Below the pieces are notes generated by a model that was not told the DNA's origin, searched no databases, and saw nothing but the letters and a program-made list of their open reading frames with translations. Shown one piece after another: positions 13,682 to 29,100 of a stretch of 64,000 bases of DNA. Where the stretch lies: assembly GCA_027186245.1 (NCBI GenBank), contig CP114500.1, forward strand, positions 1,932,001-1,996,000, written 5' to 3'. Origin of the DNA: Coriaria nepalensis. Its lineage: Eukaryota > Streptophyta > Magnoliopsida > Cucurbitales > Coriariaceae. Within the stretch, counting starts at the first letter, position 1. Every line of letters starts with the position of its first letter. A program made the position numbers and the translations under genes.

Positions 13682-16257
13682 TATGTTACTCAATTAGAAA
13701 TAACCACGTTCGAGAACCAATTTTCACGGTTTCCCGCGCCACCAAAGCTTCCGCCGCCGCTACAATCACTTCCGCATCCGTAATTTTTCAGGTTCTGAAC
13801 TACCGGTGCTGCAATCACTCTCGACCTTTAATTTTTTCCAGTTCAGTTTCTCTTGCAATTAAACCCATTAAATTCAAAGCGAATTGCATTTGGGTTTGAT
13901 CACTATATTTTATAGTTAACGAAAGATTAAGATCAGAAAATTAAGAATTTGAGGTAGGTCAGGTATGTCAAAAATAAAAATGGTAAAGTTCTAAATGAGA
14001 CAGTGTTGAGGGGTTAAATTTAGAGAAATCTGATTCGCAGGAAGGAATACACTCACTGTTCCATCATACGGTTAGTACTAAAAAAGTGAAAAATGCAAGG
14101 TCACTTAATTAAAGTTCGACATTGTTTAGATTTTATGAATTTGAAGAAAGCAGATAGAGTGATTTTTTTTATTCAAGAAACTAACTAGAATAAAAGCATT
14201 GAGTTTTGTATAAGTGCTTTAAGAGGCAGGCTCTGATATCCTATTAGAGAATTAAGAAGTTAGAAAAAGATGAATGTCAAAAAACGGAGGAAGCAACAAG
14301 TATGCTGTCGTGAAATGCCTTACTGCATGATGTAGCAAAAGCTTGAATATATTGAGACTTTTTGTTCATCATTACAAGGACATTAAAGCCATACTACAAA
14401 TCTGAAAAGAAGTAAACTAATAGTACAACTAATACTGATTAAAACAACTAAAGCAGGCTAAAGAAAAGATAAGCCAAAAGGCATGTCAATGGCATTAAAG
14501 GCATGCTAATGAAGTAGCTCGTTGACTGATTATGGATCAATGGACCAAAAAGGATTTATCACCATCGAACTTTTTCAAAAACTGATCAAACAAGTTCACT
14601 AAAGATGATTAACCATGTACAAATCAACTTGAACTCAGAAAACAGATCTGTTGCTTGATGCAGAAACAACAGTAGCACCAAAAACCAGCAAGAACACCTT
14701 TGATCATAACTTGAAAGATACAGTTCCAAATGAGATGAAATCAAAGCTCACAAGTCATAATTGAGAAAATGGAGTTGCCTAACAAAACAGTTCATTTCTA
14801 ACACTAAAATGAGTAAAAAATATGTTACGGGAAGAAGTTGTTTTGTTTTGTTTTTGTTAGTGACATTAGAGGTGCAATTGATAAACAATTGACCAGTGCG
14901 ACCGTCGAGGTGTCGGGTCATCCCCCATATCAGCAAACAAATATTACAATTCCAAATTAGGAAATAATGACTTAGATTTTGTAGGTATCTAAAATCAGAA
15001 GCTTCTGTGTACTAGAATTACACACAAGCAATGAGAGTAAAACATGAATCTCCGAGCACAAATTCCGGTGACGGATTGAGGGTGACGGCGTTGAGAGCGT
15101 AGTTGGTTTTGCCTGCACTTTCTCTTGCACATAGAATTCCTTGTACATTTTTCATTTAGCTCCAAGTAATATAACTGAGGATTCTTGTTTGCATCAACCA
15201 TTAATGTACTGAGCGCTAATCACAGAGTAAAAACCAAACTAAGAACTTCATTAAAATATGCATTGTGAATTAATGTTAGGCATTAGAGATAAAAAGTGTA
15301 GTAAATATTGTAAAATTTTATTTTGGGACTTGAGCCTTTCGCATTTCTAATATGTAGTTTGTAGAACTCAATGACCGAAAGATGATTAGAACTCTATGAG
15401 CTTTCCAAAATTAAAATATATAAATTTTTAATTATATAAACACAGAATCAACATATATACATATATATTATTAGACATTTGAAATTAATACATTTTATTT
15501 ATTTATTTAAATTTTTTTTTGATAGTATACATTTATAGAGTGAAGCTTACCAGTTTCAGAAAGTAAGAAAATGATCAGTATGATGCAAAACAAGTAAGTT
15601 GCACCTCGATACTCTACCATTTCTTTTTCTCTTCTGTTTCTGGAGCTGCTGGATCGTAAGAATAACAAGACATTTATAAGAAATTTACGTACGAGTTAAG
15701 GGTAAAAGTTAATATAGAATCATAATAGTGAAAGGTGACACCAAAAGAATTTTTCTGTAACATCAAAGGTCAATTAGTGTGATCTTACTATACAATTTTG
15801 GTGACACTAATTATAGCAGAGATAATAAGTTAAACTCTAGGTTTGAAGGTAAGGTTCACCTCATTGCATCCATTAAGAAACCCTCTCCGATTATGATTGA
15901 TTAACACAATACTAATTATTTGGACATGGAAGTAACTCTTCTCCATTTTAAGCAGCCAAAAAAAGTAAAACTCCACATCATGCCAAGTTTGGAATGATAG
16001 TAATTCCAAGAATACCTCGAACTCTTAGATTCAGAATAACGTGATCATACATTATATACATACAATAATTTCTCTTCCATATACTATACATGCCACGATT
16101 TATTTATTTCATCACAACAGTATTATAGCACAGAGAATCCCAAACAAAAACCAAAATGGTACACATAAAACGCCAACAAGTACACATCTCCCATGTAGAT
16201 TATAAGAAGGGGTGGGAGCTTATTAAAATAGGAAGATATTGAACCTCTTGATGTTAG

Positions 16258-18478
<2,221 letters not shown>

Positions 18479-18623
18479 TTCTTCTATCACCTTTACTAAT
18501 AAAACACACTAATCTCGATCTACAGAAATTTTTGGGTTTTTTATCTTTTTTTGATCTTTTTCTTTTTCAGTTGGTACTGATGGGAAGTGGATCGATACGC
18601 ACCTTGTGGTGCTGTATATATGG

Positions 18624-18631
18624 TATATATA
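18624..18631 (-). promoter_or_regulatory. TATA box of ADH copy B
   Basis: TATATATA inside the conserved promoter part of the left arm, about 146 bp before the ATG at 18478. The mirror position in copy C has the same box. Choice of box is inference because the stretch is repetitive (TATATATACC). Confidence 0.5.
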
Positions 18632-18841
18632 CCTTGCCCGGTAAAACTAAAGAGTTGACAATTCAATGCACATATAGACTTATAGTTAAATATTTGAACC
18701 AATGGATTAGCTTTTGTACTGTTGTTTAGGCGTCTATTCAATTAACTCGGTCTTAGGTAGAAAAATAGGATACAACGGCGCACTTCAAAACCGTTCCTAG
18801 ATTTTTGCTTCCACGCTTCCAGCTTCTGAAAGTGGTAACTG

Positions 18842-20986
18842 GTTGCATAAATTTTAATATTGTATCTGGTTTTAGCTAGAGCAAGTTCCATAAATTTATA
18901 TTTAAGCCGCTTGGCAAAGTAGTTTCAACTAAAAAAGTCTAAGTTCGGAAATTATGGTAAAATGATTTTTTTTTTCAAATTTATGGGTAATAAAATTATT
19001 AATTTAATTTCACCCTTATCAATCTATTTCTATATTATTATTTTTTCTTTTTCATTTTCGATTTCTCTTTTTATATTTATGAAAAAGGGGGAGTGTGATT
19101 CAACTTTAAATTCATTATGGAAATGTCACTATGAAGTTACCTATAAATATTAAGCTTGGTGGAAGGTAAAAATATAAACAATCAATCAATCAACTCTCTC
19201 AGTTTATTTGACACTTATCATTTTCTTTTAGATTTATCCGAAAATCAATGTCTTTCTTTCCTTCTTTAGACACATATCTTTTCTTTTCCTCCGAGAATTA
19301 TGTCTTTCATTTTTCTTCCTTAGATCTGATCTTAGAAGTGTTATTAAACAATTGAGTTCTCACCTAAGTGAAGATCTTGATCTATCGTTCATTGATAAGA
19401 TGTCTAGTCTTTCATTTTATTTTTCCAAGTTGTTTAATTTATTCTTGTGGTAGAAGTAGAATTAGATATGTCATTTTCATTCATTTACTTTAACAGATAC
19501 TCTTTATTCGTCCATCTTTTAAACTTTAATTATGTAGTCATTCATTTTCATTAATTTAGTAGTAGCTAGTTAAATTCCATTATCAGTAAATATGTCAGAA
19601 AAAAAAACATAGATTAGTTTTAATCCTACGCATGTAATAGAATTTAGATTAATATCTTTAACATATATTTATTTTATTTTATTTTGTTTTATAGTATTAA
19701 AATTACTTTAACTTTCTAGCACACCCATATTTTTTATTATATCTTTTCCAAGGTAAATTATGCAAAAGCATATTTTAAAATTCATGCATATTTTAAAAGA
19801 TTATAATAAAATCAATGACGATAATATATTTTAAAAGCTCGTACAATCTCTGCATCACAAATTTGATATTTTTAATAAATGTTATGCTCGATTTACCAAA
19901 AATCAATACATTTGGATATTTTTAGCAAAATTCATGCTTGATTTATCAAGATATTTTTTATAATGAATATGAAAAAAAATCTACATGTTAAGATGATTAT
20001 AATGATTCGCTTGAATTTAAATTTACGTAAATAAAGGGTTAGGAAAAGTCCAAAACTAGATATTTAGTATACATATAATATAAATTTTATGCAAAAACCA
20101 GGTACTTACCAGTTACCACTTCCAGAAAGCTCGCCAGCCTGCAAGAGAAAATCTAGGAATGGTTTTGAAGTCCGCCGTCTGTATCCATTGGGCACTGAAT
20201 TGTCAAACTCTCTCTACTTTTACATGGCAAGGTAAATAACTAGTCAAACTCTCTCTACTTTTACATGGCAAGGTAAATAACTAAAAAAATACTATATATA
20301 TAGCTAAATATACTATCAATACAAACTCAACAAAGGTAAAATATAAAATATGACATTTAAAATTGACGAAATAATATATATATATATATATTAAAAAATA
20401 TGATAATAATTATTAATTTAATTTAATATTAAATTAATTATAAAATAAATATATTTTAAAAAATTTGATCGTAAAATTTGTCACGTGATATTTTATAAAT
20501 TTTTTTTTGTCTTTTTTGTTAAGAAAAAAATAAGACAGTTATTAATTTATATTTTATTAAGGAATAAGATCATTTAAAAAAATTTATTTATAAATTATGA
20601 GAAAAAAAATAGCTACATGTGATTTTTAAAAAAAGAGCTATCTTTTCTAATATTAATATTGTAAAATTACTAATTTAACCTCATCATTATCAATTTATCA
20701 ACTTCCCTCTAATTTTTTATTATTATATTATTTCTTTTAACTCAAAGTTCTTCATCTATTTTGTAATTATTTTTCTTTGTTAAATTCTTTTTGAGTCTTG
20801 ACTTCTCTTTATAATTTTTTTTTATCGCTATATGTTCTTCTCTTTTACTAATAACTAAATGAGAAAGCAAAAAAAAAAAAACAAAAAGAGAAATCGAAAA
20901 TGAGATAGAAATAACAAAAGAAAATATGAAAATAGATGAAATATCATTTTTAGTTGAAACCACTTTGCCAAAACCAGGTACTTTAT
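18842..20986. other. Non-palindromic spacer between the divergent ADH copies
   Basis: AT-rich sequence without a coding region. It is a patchwork of older repeats. The part next to B (18842-18900) resembles 20050-20110 read in reverse. 19340-19800 resembles 24590-25060 in direct orientation. 20665-20730 resembles 18985-19055. 20095-20283 is a degraded copy of the ADH upstream sequence. Two AAACCA motifs (20957-20962 and 20971-20976 region) lie about 375 bp before the ADH C start, and a counterpart lies on the B side (18870-18880); AAACC/GGTTT cores are known from anaerobic response elements of plant ADH promoters. Their function here is inference. Confidence 0.6.
20095..20283 (+). repeat. Degenerate extra copy of the ADH upstream region with a 41-bp tandem duplication
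   Basis: Shares with the copy C upstream region (20975-21195) the ordered phrases AGTTACCACTT, GGTTTTGAAGT.CGCCG, TGAATTGTCAA and TGGCAAGGTA, but is followed by unrelated AT-rich sequence instead of an ADH gene. At its end a 41-bp unit that begins GTCAAACTC and ends AAATAACTA occurs twice without change (20202-20242 and 20243-20283). Confidence 0.8.
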
Positions 20987-21196
20987 CAGTTACCACTTTC
21001 AGAAGCTGGAAGCGTGGAAGCAAGAAGCAAGGAACGGTTTTGAAGTGCGCCGTTGTATCCTATTTTTCTACCTAAGACCGAGTTAATTGAATAGACGCCT
21101 AAACAACAGTACAAAAGCTAATCCATTGGTTCAAATATTTAACTATAAGTCTATATGTGCATTGAATTGTCAACTCTTTAGTTTTACCTGGCAAGG

Positions 21197-21204
21197 TATA
21201 TATA
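21197..21204 (+). promoter_or_regulatory. TATA box of ADH copy C
   Basis: TATATATA 142 bp before the ATG at 21346, mirrored at copy B. The leader between it and the ATG is A-rich, which is common in plant ADH mRNAs. Confidence 0.5.
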
Positions 21205-21345
21205 CCATATATACAGCACCACAAGGTGCGTATCGATCCACTTCCCATCAGTACCAACTGAAAAAGAAAAAAATCAAAAAAAGATAAAAACCCAAAAATC
21301 TCTGTAGATCGAGATTAGTGTGTTTTAGTAAAGGTGAAAGAAGAA

Positions 21346-23566
<2,221 letters not shown>

Positions 23567-23724
23567 CTAACATCAAGAGGTTCAATATCTTCCTATTTTA
23601 ATAAGCTCCCACCCCTTCTTATAATCTACATGGGAGATGTGTACTTGTTGGCGTTTTATGTGTACCATTTTGGTTTTTGTTTGGGATTCTCTGTGCTATA
23701 ATACTGTTGTGATGAAATAAATAA

Positions 23725-25128
23725 CATTTGAGGCGGACAAAATTCTCAGTATTTATAAAGTTCTCGATTTTAGACTCGGTATCATTTTAAATACCGATTA
23801 AGGTACCAATAATGATTTTGATCAAGGTAATTAAGCTCGGAACCAATTTTAAAATCGGTTCGGATCTTAATTGCCGGTTAATATAAATAAATAAAACACA
23901 AATACATATATGTATATATACCCTAGACAACATGCTAGTGTATATTAAATCCAAACAATCCTGGATGGGCTATGTATATGGACGAAAATAAAAATAGTAG
24001 AAACAATCAATGGATTTTAGAATGGTTTGATTAATTTGTTGTATTATGTACAACTTATTCTATCTATAGTAAAATTTTAATAAATTAATATTATTATAAT
24101 AAAAAATATCTATTAAATTTAATAAATTATAAAAAAAAATTTAATATATTATTTTTAAATTAAGATAAAAAAAATTATTTAATTAAAATTATTAATTTAT
24201 TAAAAATTCTACTCGATATCTCTAAATAAATAGAGAGCAAAAAGTAAGCATTACATACAATTGACACATCAGCTTAAGATATTCATATAATATCCTTTTT
24301 AGCCTTCCACAGGAGAGCTTTGGATGGGTGACATATTTAGAGTTTTGGATGGACCTGAATTAAAGTTAGTCTATCCCTTAATCCGTGGCATATTATTTAT
24401 GTATTCTACTCATTCGTTATAGATGATGGGCATATTTTGATTTGATGGGACTAAACTTGGATCACTAAATCTCTCTCCTCTATTTGTTTTTTTTTTTTTT
24501 CTTACAAAGATAGATCATATGTTCCAAAAATTTAAAGTTGGGTTAATTAAAAAAAAAAAAAAACCCCTCCAGGTTATAATAGGAAAAAAAATTGAGTATA
24601 TTTTGATACTCGGTTCTTGTCTAAGTGAAGATCTATCGTTCATATATAAGATATCTTTAATTTTCACTTTCTTCTTTTAAATCATTTATTTAATATTTTC
24701 ATAAAAGTAAAGTTAGATTAATTTTCTTTTCTTGTCATATAGATCTGTCACTTTCCTTTATTTTATTCATTTTCAAACTTTAATTCTCTAATCATTCGTT
24801 TTTCATTATTTTTTTTAATAGCAGTTAGTTAAATTTAATTATTAATAGATATGTCGAAAATAAAGTAGAACTTAGATTTATTTTGATCATTTCGGTTTTT
24901 TAGAAGTCAAATTATTTTCCTTATTATGTATTTTTTTTAAATTTTATTTTATAATATGAAAATTACTTTAACTTTTTAATATGTTCGCATTCATCCTTAC
25001 ATATTTTTTAAGATAAATTCTACCAAAACCTATTTAAATTGTAATTTCTTTAATTATGTGTCAGTAAATTTTTCTAATTGTCAACAAAAAGAATTAGAAG
25101 AGAAAAAATAGGATTAAAAGTAGAATGA
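23725..25128. other. AT-rich intergenic region right of the ADH palindrome
   Basis: No gene seen. It begins with sequence unique to this side of the palindrome (CATTTGAGGCGG). 24590-25060 is a diverged direct copy of 19340-19800 from the ADH spacer; shared phrases include AAGTGAAGATCT, CTATCGTTCAT, AGTTAGTTAAAT and AAAATTACTTTAACTTT. Confidence 0.55.
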
Positions 25129-25918
25129 TTAAAGGAAGAGACTTGATGACGATCTTGATCTAGAATGAAAGCCTAAGGGGATGAAAGTATTTTCACTCAT
25201 CCTAACAGACACATCTCCTCTCTTAAATGAGAAACAATCCGACACAATTAACTTATCTATTAGTCTAAGAGAAACATAAGTCATTGGAGAAACCCCGTAC
25301 AAACTAATCTTTTCTAGCACCAAAGCAATCCTCCAATCTAAAATAATAGAAGACAAACAATCAATAAGAACTTGGCAATCTCCCTAAAAAAATTACCTGT
25401 TTGAACCATGTATTAGCTATTAGCTTTAAAGCTTCCAAGTGAGCAGTTGCTTCCACTTCAATAGCCGAACCTGTGACCAAAGCCTTCCCAAACTGTCTAG
25501 AAGTAAACAAACCTCTATCGTTTATGACCACCACTCCCAACCCGGCCCTACCATTCACTTGACAGGAAGAACCATCAAAATTGATTTTAACCCACCCTAA
25601 CCGAGGTAGAATCCATCCAAGAAAATCCGAATTATCATATATAATAGGAATCGCAATCTTTGAAACACACTTTTCAGCCAATTTTAAAGCACTCAAAAGT
25701 AGACAAAGTTTTCGCACTAGCAAGCCTCAGAATCAGCCACACCCCCTTGGAACACTGCTTCCACTCTTAGACCCAGGTGGAATCAACCTTTCTAGCAAGA
25801 CACAGTCAAAATCTCTTCCAAGCGATGAACCACAGAAACAAAGAGGTAAACTATGAACCAAATCACTTAAACCAGCCCTTACCCAAACCTCATTTGCCCA
25901 ACCACAATTAGTGAACAA
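25129..25918 (-). pseudogene. Retroelement remnant with RNase H-like domain (non-LTR/RVT_3 type)
   Basis: Minus-strand open stretches at 25733-25918, 25361-25723 and 25129-25356 read in order as parts of one degraded protein. The middle piece has the plant RNase H-like signature GWVKINFDGSS, then GLGVVVINDRG and AIEVEATAHLEALKLIA, typical of the C-terminal domain of plant LINE-type polyproteins and related domesticated proteins. The first piece (NCGWANEVWVRAGL) looks like the zinc-binding linker between reverse transcriptase and RNase H. Frame changes separate the pieces, and no reverse transcriptase domain is present. It ends 270 bp before the start of the glycosyltransferase gene. Confidence 0.7.
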
Positions 25919-26188
25919 CCCAAATCTCCCTCCTTAGTAATCGGGTCTTTTATCCACCCTCTCTAAAGCAAACCGAACCGACATTGACCTGGGCCTATCA
26001 GAGTGTTTGGAGTCAGACTGAGTCTATACCAGGCCCGTGGATCCTTTTCTAACCCGTTAACATTTTCCCCTCAACTGTACGACGTCGTTTTTCCCATGCC
26101 GTTGTCGTCTCCAAAACATTCATGCTCTGCCAGAAAACTGAGCTTACCCTGAAATTAGCTCCAACCAGAGTGTGGTAGAGGAAAGAAA

Positions 26189-29100
26189 ATGGGAAGCTTA
26201 AACAACAAACCAAGACCATTCAGCTCTCACTCCAATCCTCCACTCTGCACTCGCACGCACCAGATCGGAACTCTAATCATAGTCTTCACCACCTTCTTCC
26301 TCACCCGCCTCATCGACCGATCATTCGCTCCCTGCGGCACCGAATCATCGTTCAATCAAGTCCCTTCGTCACAGGACTTGCTTCATATCCATGACGGTGA
26401 TGGATCCGTTGCCTGGCCAGAGAGAGGATACGGCTCCCACCTCTCGCTCAAAATCTACGTTTACGATGAGAATGAGATCGACGGGCTTAAAGCCTTGATG
26501 TATGGCAGGGATGGTAAAATCAATGCTGCTACTTGTTTGAAAGGCCAGTGGGGAACTCAGGTAATTTCGTTTGGAAATTCCTCCATTTCTTGTTTTGAAT
26601 CGTTTGTTGGTGTTTGAGTTCATATTGCAATGAATTAATGCCTTTTTTTTTGTTGCTTAATTTAAATGCTTTTATATTTTTAGATTGAGGAATTGAATTT
26701 TCAAGTAGTTCTGACAGGAAGGATTTGGTCTATAGATTTGATGTAATGTTTCACTTGGTTTTCTTTAGTGAAGGTAGGATTGAAAATTTTGGTAGATTCA
26801 ATTATACTTCTTTGGTAGTGAACGATATTAATTCATGCCCTCTTTTATACTGATATATATATATTGTATATTTTATGTCAATTTAGGTTAAAATCCACAG
26901 GTTGCTTCAACAGTCAAGATTTCGAACCAGAAAGAAGGAAGAAGCAGATTTCTTCTTTGTGCCAACATATACCAAATGTGTACGGATGCTTGGTGGTCTT
27001 AGTGACAAAGAGATTAACCAAACATACGTGAAGGTTAGTCTTCTATGATGTCTATTTACTCTTACTGATCCCCTACTTTACTCCTTAAAGAGCTAATCAT
27101 GCTTTTTATTGGCTACTCTTTTGTTTTCTTTTCTATCTCCAGGTCTTAAGTCAAATGCCTTATTTCAGGCTATCTGGCGGCCGCAACCATATATTTGTTT
27201 TTCCTAGGTATACTCCCTCGTTCTTGTCAAATCTGTGCCCTAAATAAAGTTTGTTGGAAGACAATATTCAGTATTAAGTAATGTTTTGACATAAATAGCA
27301 GCGAGTTTTCTTCTGCTGGCTTCTATAAGTTGAGGCGTAAAAGGGAACTTTTGACTGGTGACAACACATCCTACTATGCTGTAATTCATTTGTTTTGCTT
27401 CACATATACTTTCCGCATCAACCAGATTTGTATGTTTCATATGGATCCACATAAAAGAAAAAAAGATCTTGCCATTGGCATGCATATCTAGCTTGGATGG
27501 TTAATCCCTGAGAAACCCACTTACAATAGATTCTCGTATCTGAAAAGTTGAACAGAAATAGTTTAATATTTTGAGTCGAAAACTTATACTTTATGTGTTT
27601 TTCACATTTGTTTTTCATTTTAATATGTACTGCATCTAACCTAGTTTAGGATTCCAGCTGGCGTAGTTGCTAAACAGATATTCTTTGAAAAAAAAAAAAG
27701 TGAAGTTGACTGAGTACTTGATCCATGAAAAATTGGGGTTCAATGGTTATTGTGAATTTTAGGGTTAAAAGAAATCTTATTCATTTCTTCATCTTTTACA
27801 TCTTAAGTTCCTTTATATAGAGGAGAAAACCTAGTTTACCTACACAAATCATACCTAAACAGATTCTATTAGAATCCCTAGAAAATAGCAACTACCTAGC
27901 TACTAATCTGCACTTAATCAGCAAACAAATCACATTGATTTGTTTGCTGAAGCGTGAATCTTTCTTACACTATTCTACACTCCCCCTCAAGCTTGGTTAT
28001 AGATGTTAATCATACCAAGCTTGGACTTTAGATCTTCAAACTTGATTCTTGGTAGAGCCTTAGTTAGGACATCAGCTATCTGCAAATTTGTAGGCATATA
28101 CAGTAGCTTAACTATCCCTTCATCTACCTTCTCTTTGATAAAGTGTCGGTCGATATCTACATGCTTCGTTCGATCGTGATGAACTGGATTTTTTGCAATG
28201 CTGATAGCAGATTGATTATCACACAACATTTTCATTGGTTCATCCACTGAAAATTTTAATTCCTGTAAAATTCTTCTTAACCACATTCCCTCACATATCC
28301 CATGAGCCATAGCTCGAAATTCAGCCTTTGCACTACTTCGTGACACTACCGATTGCTTTTTGCTTCTCCATGTGACTAAGTTCCCCCAAACATAGGTGCA
28401 ATAACCTGAAGTAGATCTTCGGTCTTTGATTGATCCTGCCCAATCTGCATCACTGTAGACTTCAATATCTCTAACTTCAGCCTTTTGAAAGAACAAACCA
28501 TCTCCAGGTGTCATCTTTAGGTACCTCAATATTCGGTAAACAGCCTCCATGTGTTCTTCATTTGGACAAGTCATAAATTGACTTACTTTACTCACAACGA
28601 AGCCAATATCAGGTCTAGTGTGGGATAAGTAGATTAGCTTCCCAACCAATCGTTGGTATCTGCCCTTGTCAACGGGTACGTCGTCCTCTTTGAGTCCTAA
28701 TTTTAAAGTTGAGTCCATTGGAGTATCAGCTGGTTTGCATCCTAGCATTCCTGTCTCCTTTAGTAAGTCCAACACATACTTTCTTTGAGATACTGAAATT
28801 CCCCTTTTTGATCGAGCGATTTCCATTCCTAGGAAATATTTGAGATTTCTCAAGTCTTTGATCTCAAATTCGCTTGCTAGGAATTCTTTGACATTGATTA
28901 GCTCCTCCTCATAATCCCCGGTTAAAATAATGTCATCAACATACACAATAAGAATGGCAACTTTTCCTATAGCAGAAAATTTTACAAATAAGGTGTGATC
29001 CGATTGACATTGAGTGTATCCATATCTCTTGACCACCTTTGTAAATCTGTCAAACCAAGCCCTTGGCGATTGCTTGAGTCCATAAAGTGATCTTTTTAGC

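Larger units (their letters stand above)
12900..16099. other. Intergenic region between ADH copies A and B
   Basis: Contains the ADH A promoter, a Ser/Pro-rich open stretch at 13188-13442 and several short open stretches (13567-13899, 14995-15201), none of which shows a recognised domain or a convincing exon structure. The motif AAAACTAGGTACT occurs twice near 13079-13092 and 13116-13130. A GC-richer patch at 13700-13830 could be the 5' end of a transcript, but no product was identified. No other gene is supported. Confidence 0.5.

Noticed and set aside
14995..15201. Minus-strand 68-codon frame between ADH copies A and B
   Set aside because: No recognised domain, no supporting exon structure, and codon use is not gene-like; left as intergenic.
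15600..15660. Minus-strand segment ending in a Lys-rich tail and TAG that resembles a gene 3' end
   Set aside because: Only about 15 codons with no upstream exon that could be joined; insufficient support.
25581..25856. Plus-strand open stretch over the RNase H remnant
   Set aside because: The minus strand carries recognisable RNase H-like motifs; the plus frame is their shadow.
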